From Lachnospiraceae bacterium (GTDB taxonomy: Bacteria > Bacillota > Clostridia > Lachnospirales > Lachnospiraceae), in contig JAAUZJ010000041.1 of NCBI GenBank assembly GCA_014804695.1, positions 1 through 34,981 on the forward strand: a DNA stretch of 34,981 nucleotides, given 5' to 3'. The first letter of the stretch is position 1. Every line of letters begins with the position of its first letter. The notes under the pieces are model-generated. The model searched no databases and was not told the origin of the DNA. It saw only the letters and a list, made by a program, of their open reading frames with translations. This document shows, piece after piece, positions 1 through 7,977 of this stretch. The position numbers and the translations under genes are program-made.

Positions 1-1
1 G

Positions 2-52
2 TTATCACAGGCAAATCAGTCAAATCAGTTGGCACTGTCCTTACTGGGCTAA
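2..52 (+). CDS. fliC: Flagellin, C-terminal end only (partial)
   Basis: The second reading frame gives LSQANQSNQLALSLLG followed by a TAA stop. This matches the usual end of bacterial flagellins: a helix ending in an AQAN-Q-like segment, then a short hydrophobic tail of the LSLL type that packs into the filament core. The rest of the gene lies before the window. A strong terminator follows 38 bases later, as expected for a highly expressed gene transcribed alone. Only 16 residues are visible, so the call rests on this short signature plus the neighbouring FliD-like gene and sigma-28-type promoter. The first frame is also open to position 60 but gives no recognisable sequence. Confidence 0.72.
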   Translation, partial: LSQANQSNQLALSLLG

Positions 53-90
53 TTGCTTGAAAGTTAAAGAACATTGTAGTAAAACTACCA

Positions 91-121
91 AGAGCCGTTC
101 CAATCGGAACGGCTCTTTTTT
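91..121 (+). terminator. Rho-independent terminator of the flagellin gene
   Basis: A perfect 11-bp stem (91-101 with 106-116) with a 4-base loop is followed by a run of T to 121. It ends the flagellin transcript. The reverse strand has no good T run, so termination of the convergent glycosyltransferase gene here is doubtful. Confidence 0.93.
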
Positions 122-156
122 CGAGTTTTCGAAGCAAATCTCGTATTAAGCGAAGC

Positions 157-1203
157 TTAATTTATTCTCTGTAGCGCCTCTAATGCCGGCTCAAACTCAC
201 CGCATTTCTGGTAGTGCTGTCTTGCAATATCTATTTGTCCAAAGACTTCATATATATAACCGATATAATATGAAATAACTCTGGATTCCACCGAATCACG
301 CGTAGGCGCGTTGATCGCTTTGATAAATTCCGGTAATGCCTTTAGATGCTGGTTTAATTGGATATATAGAACGCCGATCATACATAGATAATCAGCATTA
401 TTTTCATAATACTTATAGTATGAAAGCAGCGATTGGGCTTCCTTAGCATTTTCAATATCTAGAAGCATGTTTCCATAGTTACATACCAATATCCGGGTAT
501 AGTCTTCTTCAGGAGCGGGATTGCGCTCTATTGCCATTTTAAAATACTTAAGGGCTTGCTCGTGCTCTCGCATTACAAGGTAGCTTTGTGCCATTTGGAA
601 ATAGTAATATGGTTCATTTGGATTTTTTTCTATCTCCGGTATCAAAAGATTGATATCACGCATGGCTTTTTCATTTAATTTATCCTTGGTTCCTACATAT
701 CCGAAATGGTCAGCTATTATCGGAGCGTCGTAAGTAGTTGTTGAAATATTAACAATCGGAACTATTATTTCGTGGATAGGTCTTTCGTAATGGTAGTATT
801 TCCGGTTAAAAATGCGGTCTATTATGGATGTCTGACAATGTCTTTCATCATCGATCTCAAAATAGTCCAGGCGCTTGATAAGTCCCACGCTTTTAGGGTT
901 TTCCTCTATTAACTGCTCCAGTTTATCCAAATCAAGCTCTACTATAAGTTCGTCGGTGTCCAGAACAAGAATCATGTTATGGGAGGCGCGGCTGATAGAA
1001 AAGTTTCTTGCAGCGCTGAAATCGTTTATCCACTCAAAGTCATAGACTTTATCTGTATATTTTAGCGCAATCTCCTTGGAATTGTCACTAGAGCCGGTAT
1101 CCACAACAACTATTTCAAAAGGATAAGGTTTAAGTGAATTTAAGCATTTATCCAAATGTTCAGCCTCGTTTTTTGTTATAATACATACGGAAATAGGAAC
1201 CAT
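157..1203 (-). CDS. GT2 glycosyltransferase with C-terminal TPR repeats (paralogue 1)
   Basis: A 348-residue protein. Residues 1-110 form a family-2 glycosyltransferase nucleotide-binding half: PISVCIITKNE start, VVVDTGSSD near 33-40, DFSAARNFS near 61-69, and the metal-binding DxD motif as D82-T-D84. Residues from about 195 onward are TPR-like helical repeats (for example a YYYFQMAQSYL unit). The architecture resembles SunS-type peptide glycosyltransferases, where TPR helices help recognise the acceptor protein. It sits convergent to flagellin, and four close paralogues lie in the next 13 kb, so flagellin or another surface protein is the likely acceptor (inference). The start is set by AAAGGAG about seven bases upstream. 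This copy has DTD where the other four have DCD. Confidence 0.85.
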   Translation of the reverse strand: MVPISVCIITKNEAEHLDKCLNSLKPYPFEIVVVDTGSSDNSKEIALKYTDKVYDFEWINDFSAARNFSISRASHNMILVLDTDELIVELDLDKLEQLIEENPKSVGLIKRLDYFEIDDERHCQTSIIDRIFNRKYYHYERPIHEIIVPIVNISTTTYDAPIIADHFGYVGTKDKLNEKAMRDINLLIPEIEKNPNEPYYYFQMAQSYLVMREHEQALKYFKMAIERNPAPEEDYTRILVCNYGNMLLDIENAKEAQSLLSYYKYYENNADYLCMIGVLYIQLNQHLKALPEFIKAINAPTRDSVESRVISYYIGYIYEVFGQIDIARQHYQKCGEFEPALEALQRIN

Positions 1204-1287
1204 ATAAGCTCTCCTTTGAAATTATTATGATATAATTGATAATGTAGGTTATAATTCTACGATTTATTAGACATCACGCATATAGAT

Positions 1288-1296
1288 AGTATATCA
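1288..1296 (-). promoter_or_regulatory. Probable extended -10 promoter of the first GT2-TPR gene
   Basis: On the reverse strand TGA-TATACT forms an extended -10 element about 85 bases before the gene start at 1203. The -35 is poor (TTCAAT-like), which is common with an extended -10. The leader would be about 75-80 nt. A second -10-like TATAAT lies nearer the gene, so the exact start point is uncertain. Confidence 0.4.
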
Positions 1297-1351
1297 AAGT
1301 TTTTTTACATTGAATAGAGCAAATGCTGATAATTGATTATTAGAGTATGTT

Positions 1352-1379
1352 TAAAGCCGGAAGAGATTTATGCCGATAT
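1352..1379 (+). promoter_or_regulatory. Sigma-28 (sigma-D / FliA) type flagellar promoter
   Basis: TAAA (1352-1355), a 16-base spacer and GCCGATAT (1372-1379) match the flagellar sigma-D consensus (TAAA, about 15 bases, GCCGATAT) with no mismatch in either box. Transcription would begin near 1386, about 50 bases before the GT4 start at 1437. This places the GT4 gene and the overlapping next gene with late flagellar genes such as flagellin. No sigma-A promoter of equal quality is seen here. Confidence 0.75.
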
Positions 1380-1436
1380 AATATATATTAATTAATGAGA
1401 ACGCAAAAATGATTAAACGGTTAGGGGTATTTGTTT

Positions 1437-2564
1437 ATGAAAAGATGTAATATCTGTGTTATTCCTGCATACCCATTGGAAAATGTACAGTTAATGAAAG
1501 ACCGCATTATGATTCCTTATGTATGCTATAGACATTTTGGAAGCAGTATGACAATATTGACACAAAAGAACGGTGAATATCCTTATTTGAATTATTTTAA
1601 CGGTATTACATTTTTTCTTTTGCCTGATAATAGGGGATTGACACATATACAGGAAGCAGTCAGATATGTAGAATCGAATTATACAAATATAGACCTGCTT
1701 TTTTTATTTGGAGCAAGGCTTGAATATATAGAGCTTGTGCGCGTGTATAAGAATTTGAATCCCAATGGTTTAATTTATCTTAAACTGGATGCAAATTCCG
1801 GTTGGATGAATGCGCTTCCGCTGGATGATGAAGAATACTCAGAGTTTTTGAAAAAGATAGATATCATAAGTTGTGAATCACATAGGTTACAGTATTTTAT
1901 TTACAGTAAGTGGCGTAGATGTATAGAGTATATTCCAAATGGTATTTACTATCCGTTTTATCCTTCAATGGTGGAAGCTAGATATGAGGAAAAAGAGAAT
2001 ATTATACTTACAGTGGGCAGAATTGGTAGCTATCAAAAAAATTCACATGTACTCTTATATGCGTATGCAATGTCATTTCCATATTTTAAGGAACCTTGGG
2101 ATTTAGTTATGGTTGGTTCCGTTACAGCAGAATTTCAGGATATTTATAATAAGTTCTGTAATGAATTTCCAGAGATTGCCAGGCATATATGCATGACGGG
2201 GCAGATTGACGATAGGGAAGCATTGTGCGAATACTATAGGAAAGCAAAAATATTTGCCCTGACATCTTATATGGAAGGGGGATTACCCAATGTATTTGCA
2301 GAAGCAGCAGGTTTTGGCTGTACGGTGATCACAACCAATATTGACGCGGCTTTAGATATAACTGATAATGGCAGACTTGGAAAAGTAGTAGATACATTTA
2401 GTGATATTCCGGCTTATTCTAAAGCATTGTCAGAGTTGTGTGATAACAAGAAATATCTTGAACATAACTTTTATGATATGAGAAAATACGTTGCAGAATA
2501 TTATGACTACGACAGAATAGTAGAACGGCTTCATATGCTGTTTGCGCTCAATGAATTAGAATGA
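1437..2564 (+). CDS. Family-4 (GT-B) glycosyltransferase
   Basis: A 375-residue GT-B glycosyltransferase of the GT4 / glycosyl transferases group 1 type. The C-terminal half shows ILTVGRIGSYQKN (about 186-198), a VMVGSV strand, and SYMEGGLPNVFAEAAGFGC, which contains the E-x7-E nucleotide-sugar motif. It should transfer a sugar from a nucleotide donor in the cytoplasm; donor and acceptor are not readable. I use ATG 1437, with a weak AGGGGT site about eight bases upstream, rather than TTG 1431. The stop overlaps the next start (ATGA at 2561), so the two are probably translated together. The sigma-28-type promoter at 1352 suggests expression with late flagellar genes and a role in flagellin glycosylation (inference). 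Confidence 0.83.
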   Translation: MKRCNICVIPAYPLENVQLMKDRIMIPYVCYRHFGSSMTILTQKNGEYPYLNYFNGITFFLLPDNRGLTHIQEAVRYVESNYTNIDLLFLFGARLEYIELVRVYKNLNPNGLIYLKLDANSGWMNALPLDDEEYSEFLKKIDIISCESHRLQYFIYSKWRRCIEYIPNGIYYPFYPSMVEARYEEKENIILTVGRIGSYQKNSHVLLYAYAMSFPYFKEPWDLVMVGSVTAEFQDIYNKFCNEFPEIARHICMTGQIDDREALCEYYRKAKIFALTSYMEGGLPNVFAEAAGFGCTVITTNIDAALDITDNGRLGKVVDTFSDIPAYSKALSELCDNKKYLEHNFYDMRKYVAEYYDYDRIVERLHMLFALNELE

Positions 2565-3565
2565 AAGGCGTGGTTATTAAGATGAAAATTGAAATTTGTG
2601 ATGATAAAATATTAGTAAATAATGAAAATGACAACAACCCTTTTGTTATCATGAAAAAACCGGAGATTGATGATTATTCCAACATAACAGCAAGGCCGTT
2701 AGTCGTAACTTACCATATGACTAAAGAAACAATCTGGGAACGTGCTTGTCATTTTGCGGACAAATTACAGCTTGTTTGTGGGGATAGTCAATATTTTGCC
2801 TGTTATATTCTGATTTTTATGGAAATGTATCCAATGCTTTTGTCAAGCTCTCAGGTTAAAAATGTTATATCTTTTGGGATGGAAGAGGAGAGTGAGGCAG
2901 TATATTTGTTCCGTGAGTTTATGGGATTTTTACAAATGGACAATGTGCTTGTATCGCTGCCGGCCAAGCCTAATGTTTTTTCTGCTCTGCTCAATAAGTC
3001 GTGTCATGCAGCGATTGTTTCATTGGACGTATGTAATGAGATGATAACAATATGTGACATAGTTTCCAAAATTAGGATTGGTGGGAAAGTTTTTTTGTAT
3101 ACAATAAAAGATAGTGAGTGGGATTGTTTATCCGGATTGTTTAGTTATGCCAAGAAAAACATTTTGAATTCATGTGTGCTTTATTCAATCACCGTTAATG
3201 CAGATGTTAGTACATTTGCATTTGAAAACAATTCTGAGGCCTTGATATTACCCTTGGTAAATGATTTATTGAATAATTATGAAGAAATTAAGAATCTGAT
3301 GCCGGTAATGAAAAGACCTGACGAACGCCCATTGGAAGTATATCCGTATGCTATAGAGATTATAGGTAAGATGGAGCGTATGTTCCTTGAACTGTATGAT
3401 GTTTTGGAAAATCCGGATTTACCGGTGTTTGCCAATACATTGAAAGAAGCGTTAATGGATTTATATATAGGATTATCCAATGGGGTTGATGTGCAGACTT
3501 ATTTTGATAGAATGTGTCGTGAAATGGAGAATTTCTGTGCAATGATTGAAATGGAATTTGGATAA
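2561..3565 (+). CDS. Unrecognised protein with a Rossmann-like core, coupled to the GT4 gene
   Basis: I do not recognise this 334-residue protein. Around residues 105-190 it has alternating strands and helices (VKNVISFGMEEESEA, then VSLDVCNEM, then IRIGGKVFLYTI) in the order of a class I SAM-methyltransferase or similar Rossmann fold. The glycine-rich loop normally needed for SAM is missing (FGMEEESEA), so it may be a degenerate or non-methyltransferase relative. The C-terminal 110 residues look helical. Its start overlaps the stop of the GT4 gene, so it shares the sigma-28-type promoter and is probably a partner of that transferase. An in-frame ATG at 2582 is an alternative start; neither has a good ribosome site. 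It is convergent with the next gene, 25 bases away, with no terminator between them. Confidence 0.72.
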   Translation: MKGVVIKMKIEICDDKILVNNENDNNPFVIMKKPEIDDYSNITARPLVVTYHMTKETIWERACHFADKLQLVCGDSQYFACYILIFMEMYPMLLSSSQVKNVISFGMEEESEAVYLFREFMGFLQMDNVLVSLPAKPNVFSALLNKSCHAAIVSLDVCNEMITICDIVSKIRIGGKVFLYTIKDSEWDCLSGLFSYAKKNILNSCVLYSITVNADVSTFAFENNSEALILPLVNDLLNNYEEIKNLMPVMKRPDERPLEVYPYAIEIIGKMERMFLELYDVLENPDLPVFANTLKEALMDLYIGLSNGVDVQTYFDRMCREMENFCAMIEMEFG

Positions 3566-3590
3566 ATCGGTATTTGCTTAGATGCATGAG

Positions 3591-4649
3591 TTACCCATTC
3601 AGAATTTTCAGTCGCTTTTTTGCAGGCGCAAACTCGCCGCATTGCTTATAGCATGATATTGCAGTAGGAATATCACCGAGAATTTCGCAGATTTCTCCGG
3701 TCTGATAAACAGGAAGGAAGCTGTTTGCACCTTCTTGCTTGCATAATGGCATACCAATAGCTTTCTGATATTGTGCAAAGGCCTGTTCGTACATCTGGTT
3801 CTGCTTGTATATATTGCCCATAAGGTAAACGAAGTCTGCTGAAGGCGAAAAAGCGTCATAAATACCTTCAAAGCCCAGAGCTTCTTCATGCCGTCCGGTG
3901 CGAAGAAGGGCATTTCCGTATGAAACTACCATAGCTTGTACATATGCCAGTTCAGGGTCTAAATCAAAAGAAAGCCCCTTACTGTAATATTCACAGGCAT
4001 TAGCAAAGTCTTCAATGATTTCACAGCTTTTTCCTAACTGATAATAGAGATATGGATTATCAGGTTCCGTATCAAGTTGCTTTTTCAAAAGGGTGAAATT
4101 ACGGCTATACTTAGTCTTGCGTTCTTCATCATTCATATCATATCCGGTATGCATGATAGTTGTCTGCAATAAATAAGCCGAAATTTCACTGCCGCGTTTT
4201 GGCGTGAGCTGCTCGTGAATTATCCCGGTATAATGAAAAAGACGTCTATCGAAAAAACGTTCTGTATTGTCCGTATTATTGATGGTAGGAACTCCGTTTT
4301 GTGTTACAATATTTTCTCTTGATACAGAACCTACGCTGTCGGATAAATGCTTACGGAAATAGTTAAGCTCTTCCACATCAATTGTTTTAATCCATTCGTC
4401 ACAATCGAGCATAAAAATCCAGTTATTGGACGCCGCACGCAGGGAAAAATTTCTTGCAGCGCTAAAATCATCGCACCATTCAAAATCAAGGACCTTATCG
4501 GCGTATTTTGTGGCAATTTCTTTAGTATTATCGCTGGAACCGGTATCCACAACAATAATCTCAAAATCGTACGGTTTGATTGAAGCAAGACATTTCTCTA
4601 TTCTATTTTCCTCATTCTTTGCGATTATACATACGGATATTGGATGCAT
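3591..4649 (-). CDS. GT2 glycosyltransferase with C-terminal TPR repeats (paralogue 2)
   Basis: A 352-residue paralogue of the gene at 157-1203. The GT2 half has PISVCIIAKNE, VVVDTGSSD, DFSAARNFS and the catalytic metal motif D82-C-D84. TPR-like helices follow from about residue 200 (YLYYQLGKSCE, then a repeat ending near residue 340). It is the last of four glycosyltransferase genes running leftward from 7848, with 36 bases separating it from the preceding gene. The ribosome site is only a distant AAAGG about 12 bases from ATG. Role: transfer of a sugar, presumably to flagellin or to a growing glycan on it (inference from context). Specificity cannot be read from sequence. Confidence 0.84.
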   Translation of the reverse strand: MHPISVCIIAKNEENRIEKCLASIKPYDFEIIVVDTGSSDNTKEIATKYADKVLDFEWCDDFSAARNFSLRAASNNWIFMLDCDEWIKTIDVEELNYFRKHLSDSVGSVSRENIVTQNGVPTINNTDNTERFFDRRLFHYTGIIHEQLTPKRGSEISAYLLQTTIMHTGYDMNDEERKTKYSRNFTLLKKQLDTEPDNPYLYYQLGKSCEIIEDFANACEYYSKGLSFDLDPELAYVQAMVVSYGNALLRTGRHEEALGFEGIYDAFSPSADFVYLMGNIYKQNQMYEQAFAQYQKAIGMPLCKQEGANSFLPVYQTGEICEILGDIPTAISCYKQCGEFAPAKKRLKILNG

Positions 4650-4685
4650 ATTACATGAAACCTTTCGCTTTTATTGGAAATATAT

Positions 4686-5768
4686 TTATTGTTCTCTAAG
4701 TGCCCCCAGAAGCCTCAATCGATCAATTGCGTGCGGATAATTATATGCGGCAGCTTTCTGGTAGAATGATATTGCGGAAGGCAGATTGCCGAGCAGTTCA
4801 TTTATCAAACCAATATTATAAAACGGAATAAAATTGCTTGTACCGGACTCGCGTACAATGGGAGCCTGTATTGCTTTTATAAATAATGGCATAGCCTTAA
4901 GTGGTTGATTAAGCAGCATATATGAAGCGCCAAGGCTGCATAAAATACCTGAATCATTTGAAAAAAAGTCAAATAATGGTTCAAAAAAGGTAATTGCTTC
5001 CTCGGAACGTCCGGTACCGTTCATGGAACGGATAAATGCCTGGGCCATGATCGGAAGCCAGGGTTGCTCTGGATTAATTGGAAGTTCAAATGCCTTTTTA
5101 TAATATATATAAGAGTTCTCTAAATCATCTACGGAATTGTAAGATTGCCCGATTTGAAAATAAAAATATGGATCATCCGGATGCTTTTCAATCTCTTTTA
5201 GAAGCAGTGAAACATTTCTTTCCAGCTTTTGCTGCATACTTTCTTCGCTGCCGCAGTAGCCTACGTGATCTACGGTAAGCGGAATGTCGTAACGTTCAAA
5301 ATAAGTGTTGTCTGTATTAATGTCCGAAACCTGCTCATGAATTGAAAGGTTGTAATGATAATAACGTCTGTGAAACAGGCGCTCCACGCGATCCGGATAG
5401 GAGGTCTTCATCCCTTGGGAATCATAATAGCTGTGGCGAAGCAGCATACCGACTCCGCGTGGATGTTCCTCAATTGCCTGATAAATGCCTTCGAGGTCTA
5501 TATCAGTCAGAAATTCGTCACAGTCAATAATAAGCACATAGTTGTGTGATGCTTTTTTTAATGAAAAATTTCTTGCAGCGCTGAAGTCATCAATCCATTC
5601 AAAATCATATACTAAATCTGTGTATTTAAGGGCAATTTCTTTAGTCCTGTCAGTAGAACCGGTGTCTACAACAATGATTTCAAAATTGTAGGGGACTAGC
5701 GGCGCTAAGCATTTTTCTATGTTTTTTTCTTCGTTCTTTGCAATAATACAAACTGAAATAGGAATCAT
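4686..5768 (-). CDS. GT2 glycosyltransferase with C-terminal TPR repeats (paralogue 3)
   Basis: A 360-residue member of the same paralogous set. The GT2 motifs are intact (PISVCIIAKNE, VVVDTGSTD, DFSAARNFS, D82-C-D84). The TPR-like part begins near residue 200 (PYFYFQIGQSYN) and continues to the end in about four repeats. A GGAGAAA site precedes the ATG. It is third in the leftward operon and lies 96 bases beyond the plain GT2 gene. The region upstream holds a TATAAA-like -10, so a secondary promoter is possible. The closeness of paralogues 2 and 3 suggests a tandem duplication that has since diverged in the TPR half, the part expected to choose the acceptor. Confidence 0.85.
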   Translation of the reverse strand: MIPISVCIIAKNEEKNIEKCLAPLVPYNFEIIVVDTGSTDRTKEIALKYTDLVYDFEWIDDFSAARNFSLKKASHNYVLIIDCDEFLTDIDLEGIYQAIEEHPRGVGMLLRHSYYDSQGMKTSYPDRVERLFHRRYYHYNLSIHEQVSDINTDNTYFERYDIPLTVDHVGYCGSEESMQQKLERNVSLLLKEIEKHPDDPYFYFQIGQSYNSVDDLENSYIYYKKAFELPINPEQPWLPIMAQAFIRSMNGTGRSEEAITFFEPLFDFFSNDSGILCSLGASYMLLNQPLKAMPLFIKAIQAPIVRESGTSNFIPFYNIGLINELLGNLPSAISFYQKAAAYNYPHAIDRLRLLGALREQ

Positions 5769-5864
5769 GAGCTTAATTTCTCCTTATATTTCAATATTTT
5801 ATAGGTAGTAACATAAATTATTTCAGGTAATCAGAACTTGGACAATAGTTTTATAATTATATAT

Positions 5865-6674
5865 TTATTGCTGTAGATAGTATTGCAACATTTTGGATAT
5901 CTGTGCCAGTATACCGAGCTGCTCGGCTGACTCTAACATCTCTTTTACTATATCTGAAAAGATGTCATAGTTTAAGAGAGCATCTTTGTGTGTGGCGATC
6001 ATATAGCATCTGGCTTCGTAATATCCTGATATATTGTGGGATACGCCGTCGGTACTTAAGTTTACATTAAGCAGTACCTCGTCCAGAAAAGCAATTTCAC
6101 AATGTTTGGAAATTCTAAGAAAGAGCTCCCAATCCTCTAGGCATGTCAGAGTTTCATTGAAATATCCGGATTTATTAAGGGCATCCTTGCGAAGCAGGAC
6201 GCTTGGCGTTCCAATTGTGTTTCGACGCAGCATATATTCATAAATATTTCCTTGCTTTTCAGATAGAGGAATATCATTGTTTGGAACAATAATGACACTT
6301 CCGTCGTTTTTTTGACACTCATAAGGACAGTATAGCAGGGCAATTTCCGGATGTTTGGTAAGAAAAACAATCTGTTTTTCCAGTTTATCTTTATGCCAGT
6401 AATCATCGCTGTCCTGGAATGCAATATAATCATATTTTGCCTGTCGTATGCCTTCGTTTCTGGCGGCGGCGACACCTTTATTCTCAGCTAGTTTAATATA
6501 TCTGATGCGTTCGTCATTAATTTGTTCTATAACAAGTTCGGTGTCATCTGTAGAGCCATCGTCAACAATTAGCAATTCGTATTGTTTATAGGTCTGGTTC
6601 AATATACTTTGAATAGAATTGAATATGACATCAGCTCTGTTATATGTTGGGATAATTATACTTACTTGTTCCAT
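5865..6674 (-). CDS. GT2 glycosyltransferase without TPR
   Basis: A 269-residue classic GT-A, family-2 glycosyltransferase. It starts with VSIIIPTYNRADV, then LLIVDDGSTDDT (about 34-45), NKGVAAARNEGI (about 64-75), and the DxD-type FQDSDDYW (about 86-93). The later acidic motif LEDWELFLR (about 177-185) matches the catalytic ED motif of the family. It differs clearly from the GT2-TPR paralogues in motif spacing and lacks their repeat domain, so it probably adds a later sugar to the glycan rather than recognising protein. It starts 16 bases after the upstream CgeB-like gene and is surely cotranscribed with it. Substrate unknown. Confidence 0.86.
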   Translation of the reverse strand: MEQVSIIIPTYNRADVIFNSIQSILNQTYKQYELLIVDDGSTDDTELVIEQINDERIRYIKLAENKGVAAARNEGIRQAKYDYIAFQDSDDYWHKDKLEKQIVFLTKHPEIALLYCPYECQKNDGSVIIVPNNDIPLSEKQGNIYEYMLRRNTIGTPSVLLRKDALNKSGYFNETLTCLEDWELFLRISKHCEIAFLDEVLLNVNLSTDGVSHNISGYYEARCYMIATHKDALLNYDIFSDIVKEMLESAEQLGILAQISKMLQYYLQQ

Positions 6675-6690
6675 GATTTTGTCTTAATCC

Positions 6691-7848
6691 TTAATTTACA
6701 TTGTCTAACATTTCCCGCACTCGGTGACGGTATGTATGTGCCTTGGCAATCTTGTCGTGTCCGTTTTTAGCAATAGCTATACGCTCGTCATCGTGGGAAA
6801 GGTAATAATCTATTTTATTTATCAAATCAATTTTGCTATCATAAATATCAAAGTCTGCCCCCAGGGTAAAGTAATCGAGAAAATCATTCTGATAATTGCT
6901 TATCAGGAAACCGCCGCTGCCCATAATATCAAATGCACGCTGCGGGATGCCGCTTTTAATGCTGCGCAGGGAAATATTAAGGTTAATCTTACTTTGCTTA
7001 AAAACCAATGGCATTTCCTGATAGTTATCCACCCTGCCGCGATTATTCAGATTGGGCATCATATAGTTCGGATCGTGTGTAAATAAATCAAAGGTGTGTG
7101 TTTTAGTAATTTCGCTGATTAAATCAATTCGTTCTATACCGGTTATTTTACGATTGATCACGTACTGGGCATAGAGAAATTCTATAGTTTCCACGCCGTC
7201 AGGGTTAGGACTCATGGGAAGTGCCTTTTGCAAGTCTTCTATAATGGGAGAGATTGACGCTTGGATAAAATTATATCCCTGTATCTGCATCTGGGCAGCC
7301 ATAATTGCATCCAGATAACCCCTGGCATAATCGGACAGATTAGTCATTCTATCATAAAAATTATGCTTCTCGGTGTATAGAGAGCCAACAAACGAGATGT
7401 CATACAGGAACTTCTGGTCTTTTGAGACTGATGGCTTAAGCTTGTCCAAACGTTCCACATTTGCCGCCATCGGCATGTAGTGTACCGTATTAATTCCTGC
7501 ATTATGAAATTCCAGATAAAGCTCCTTATCGAATACATAAATTGTATTACATGGATTGATTGCGGTATATGAGTATAATTTCACATAAGGGCTATCATAA
7601 ATCCATGAAATGTACCTAATATTCTCTTTTTTACATACATTGGAAATAAGCGGAAAGTAGTTGAAGGAAAATACAACGTCGGGAACTTCAAGATGCATTG
7701 CGGAAGCTATTTCAGCCTCTACGGCCTCATCATGCCTTGTATCCTTATTGGAAAAAGGCAGGCATACTAATGTGTGGCCTTCTTTAGTAAATGCCTCTTT
7801 CATATCTTCATTTCCAAAACTTGCCCATTCAATATACAGTATTTTCAC
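6691..7848 (-). CDS. CgeB/DUF3880-like glycosyltransferase, first gene of the leftward operon
   Basis: A 385-residue glycosyltransferase of the CgeB / DUF3880 plus Glyco_trans_1_2 type. The N-terminal half has MKILYIEWASFGNED and the ISWIYDSPY segment typical of DUF3880. The C-terminal half has INLNISLRSIKSGIPQRAFDIMGSGGFLISNYQ, split here as two adjoining motifs, which corresponds to the nucleotide-sugar site of GT-B enzymes. I choose the GTG at 7848, which reads as MKILYIEW and has GAGG five bases upstream. An ATG at 7866 would add six residues but places that ribosome site inside the gene. It heads a four-gene operon read from the mirror promoter at 7911-7939. Relatives are often found near flagellin or spore-coat glycosylation genes. 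Confidence 0.78.
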   Translation of the reverse strand: MKILYIEWASFGNEDMKEAFTKEGHTLVCLPFSNKDTRHDEAVEAEIASAMHLEVPDVVFSFNYFPLISNVCKKENIRYISWIYDSPYVKLYSYTAINPCNTIYVFDKELYLEFHNAGINTVHYMPMAANVERLDKLKPSVSKDQKFLYDISFVGSLYTEKHNFYDRMTNLSDYARGYLDAIMAAQMQIQGYNFIQASISPIIEDLQKALPMSPNPDGVETIEFLYAQYVINRKITGIERIDLISEITKTHTFDLFTHDPNYMMPNLNNRGRVDNYQEMPLVFKQSKINLNISLRSIKSGIPQRAFDIMGSGGFLISNYQNDFLDYFTLGADFDIYDSKIDLINKIDYYLSHDDERIAIAKNGHDKIAKAHTYRHRVREMLDNVN

Positions 7849-7907
7849 GTAAACCTCGTAATTCATCTAAATTTTAAAGCAGATTTAGTTATTTAGTGTA
7901 TGATAGG

Positions 7908-7957
7908 AATAGTATAGCAAAATATTTGCTTATAAGCAAATATTTTGCTATACTATT
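7908..7957. promoter_or_regulatory. Perfect 50-nt palindrome forming two mirror-image promoters
   Basis: Positions 7908-7932 are the exact reverse complement of 7933-7957. Each strand carries TTGCTT, 17 bases, then TATACT preceded by TGC (an extended -10): 7926-7931 and 7949-7954 on the plus strand, 7939-7934 and 7916-7911 on the minus strand. The minus copy would start transcription near 7905 for the glycosyltransferase operon. The plus copy reads into a pseudogene. It could also be a protein-binding site or form a cruciform or hairpin; no T run marks it as a terminator. Confidence 0.75.
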
Positions 7958-7977
7958 TAATAAAATCGGTAACTTTT

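Noticed and set aside
1..60. Frame-1 open stretch ending at a TGA at 58-60
   Set aside because: It gives no known C-terminus, while frame 2 gives a clear flagellin ending and stops properly before the terminator.
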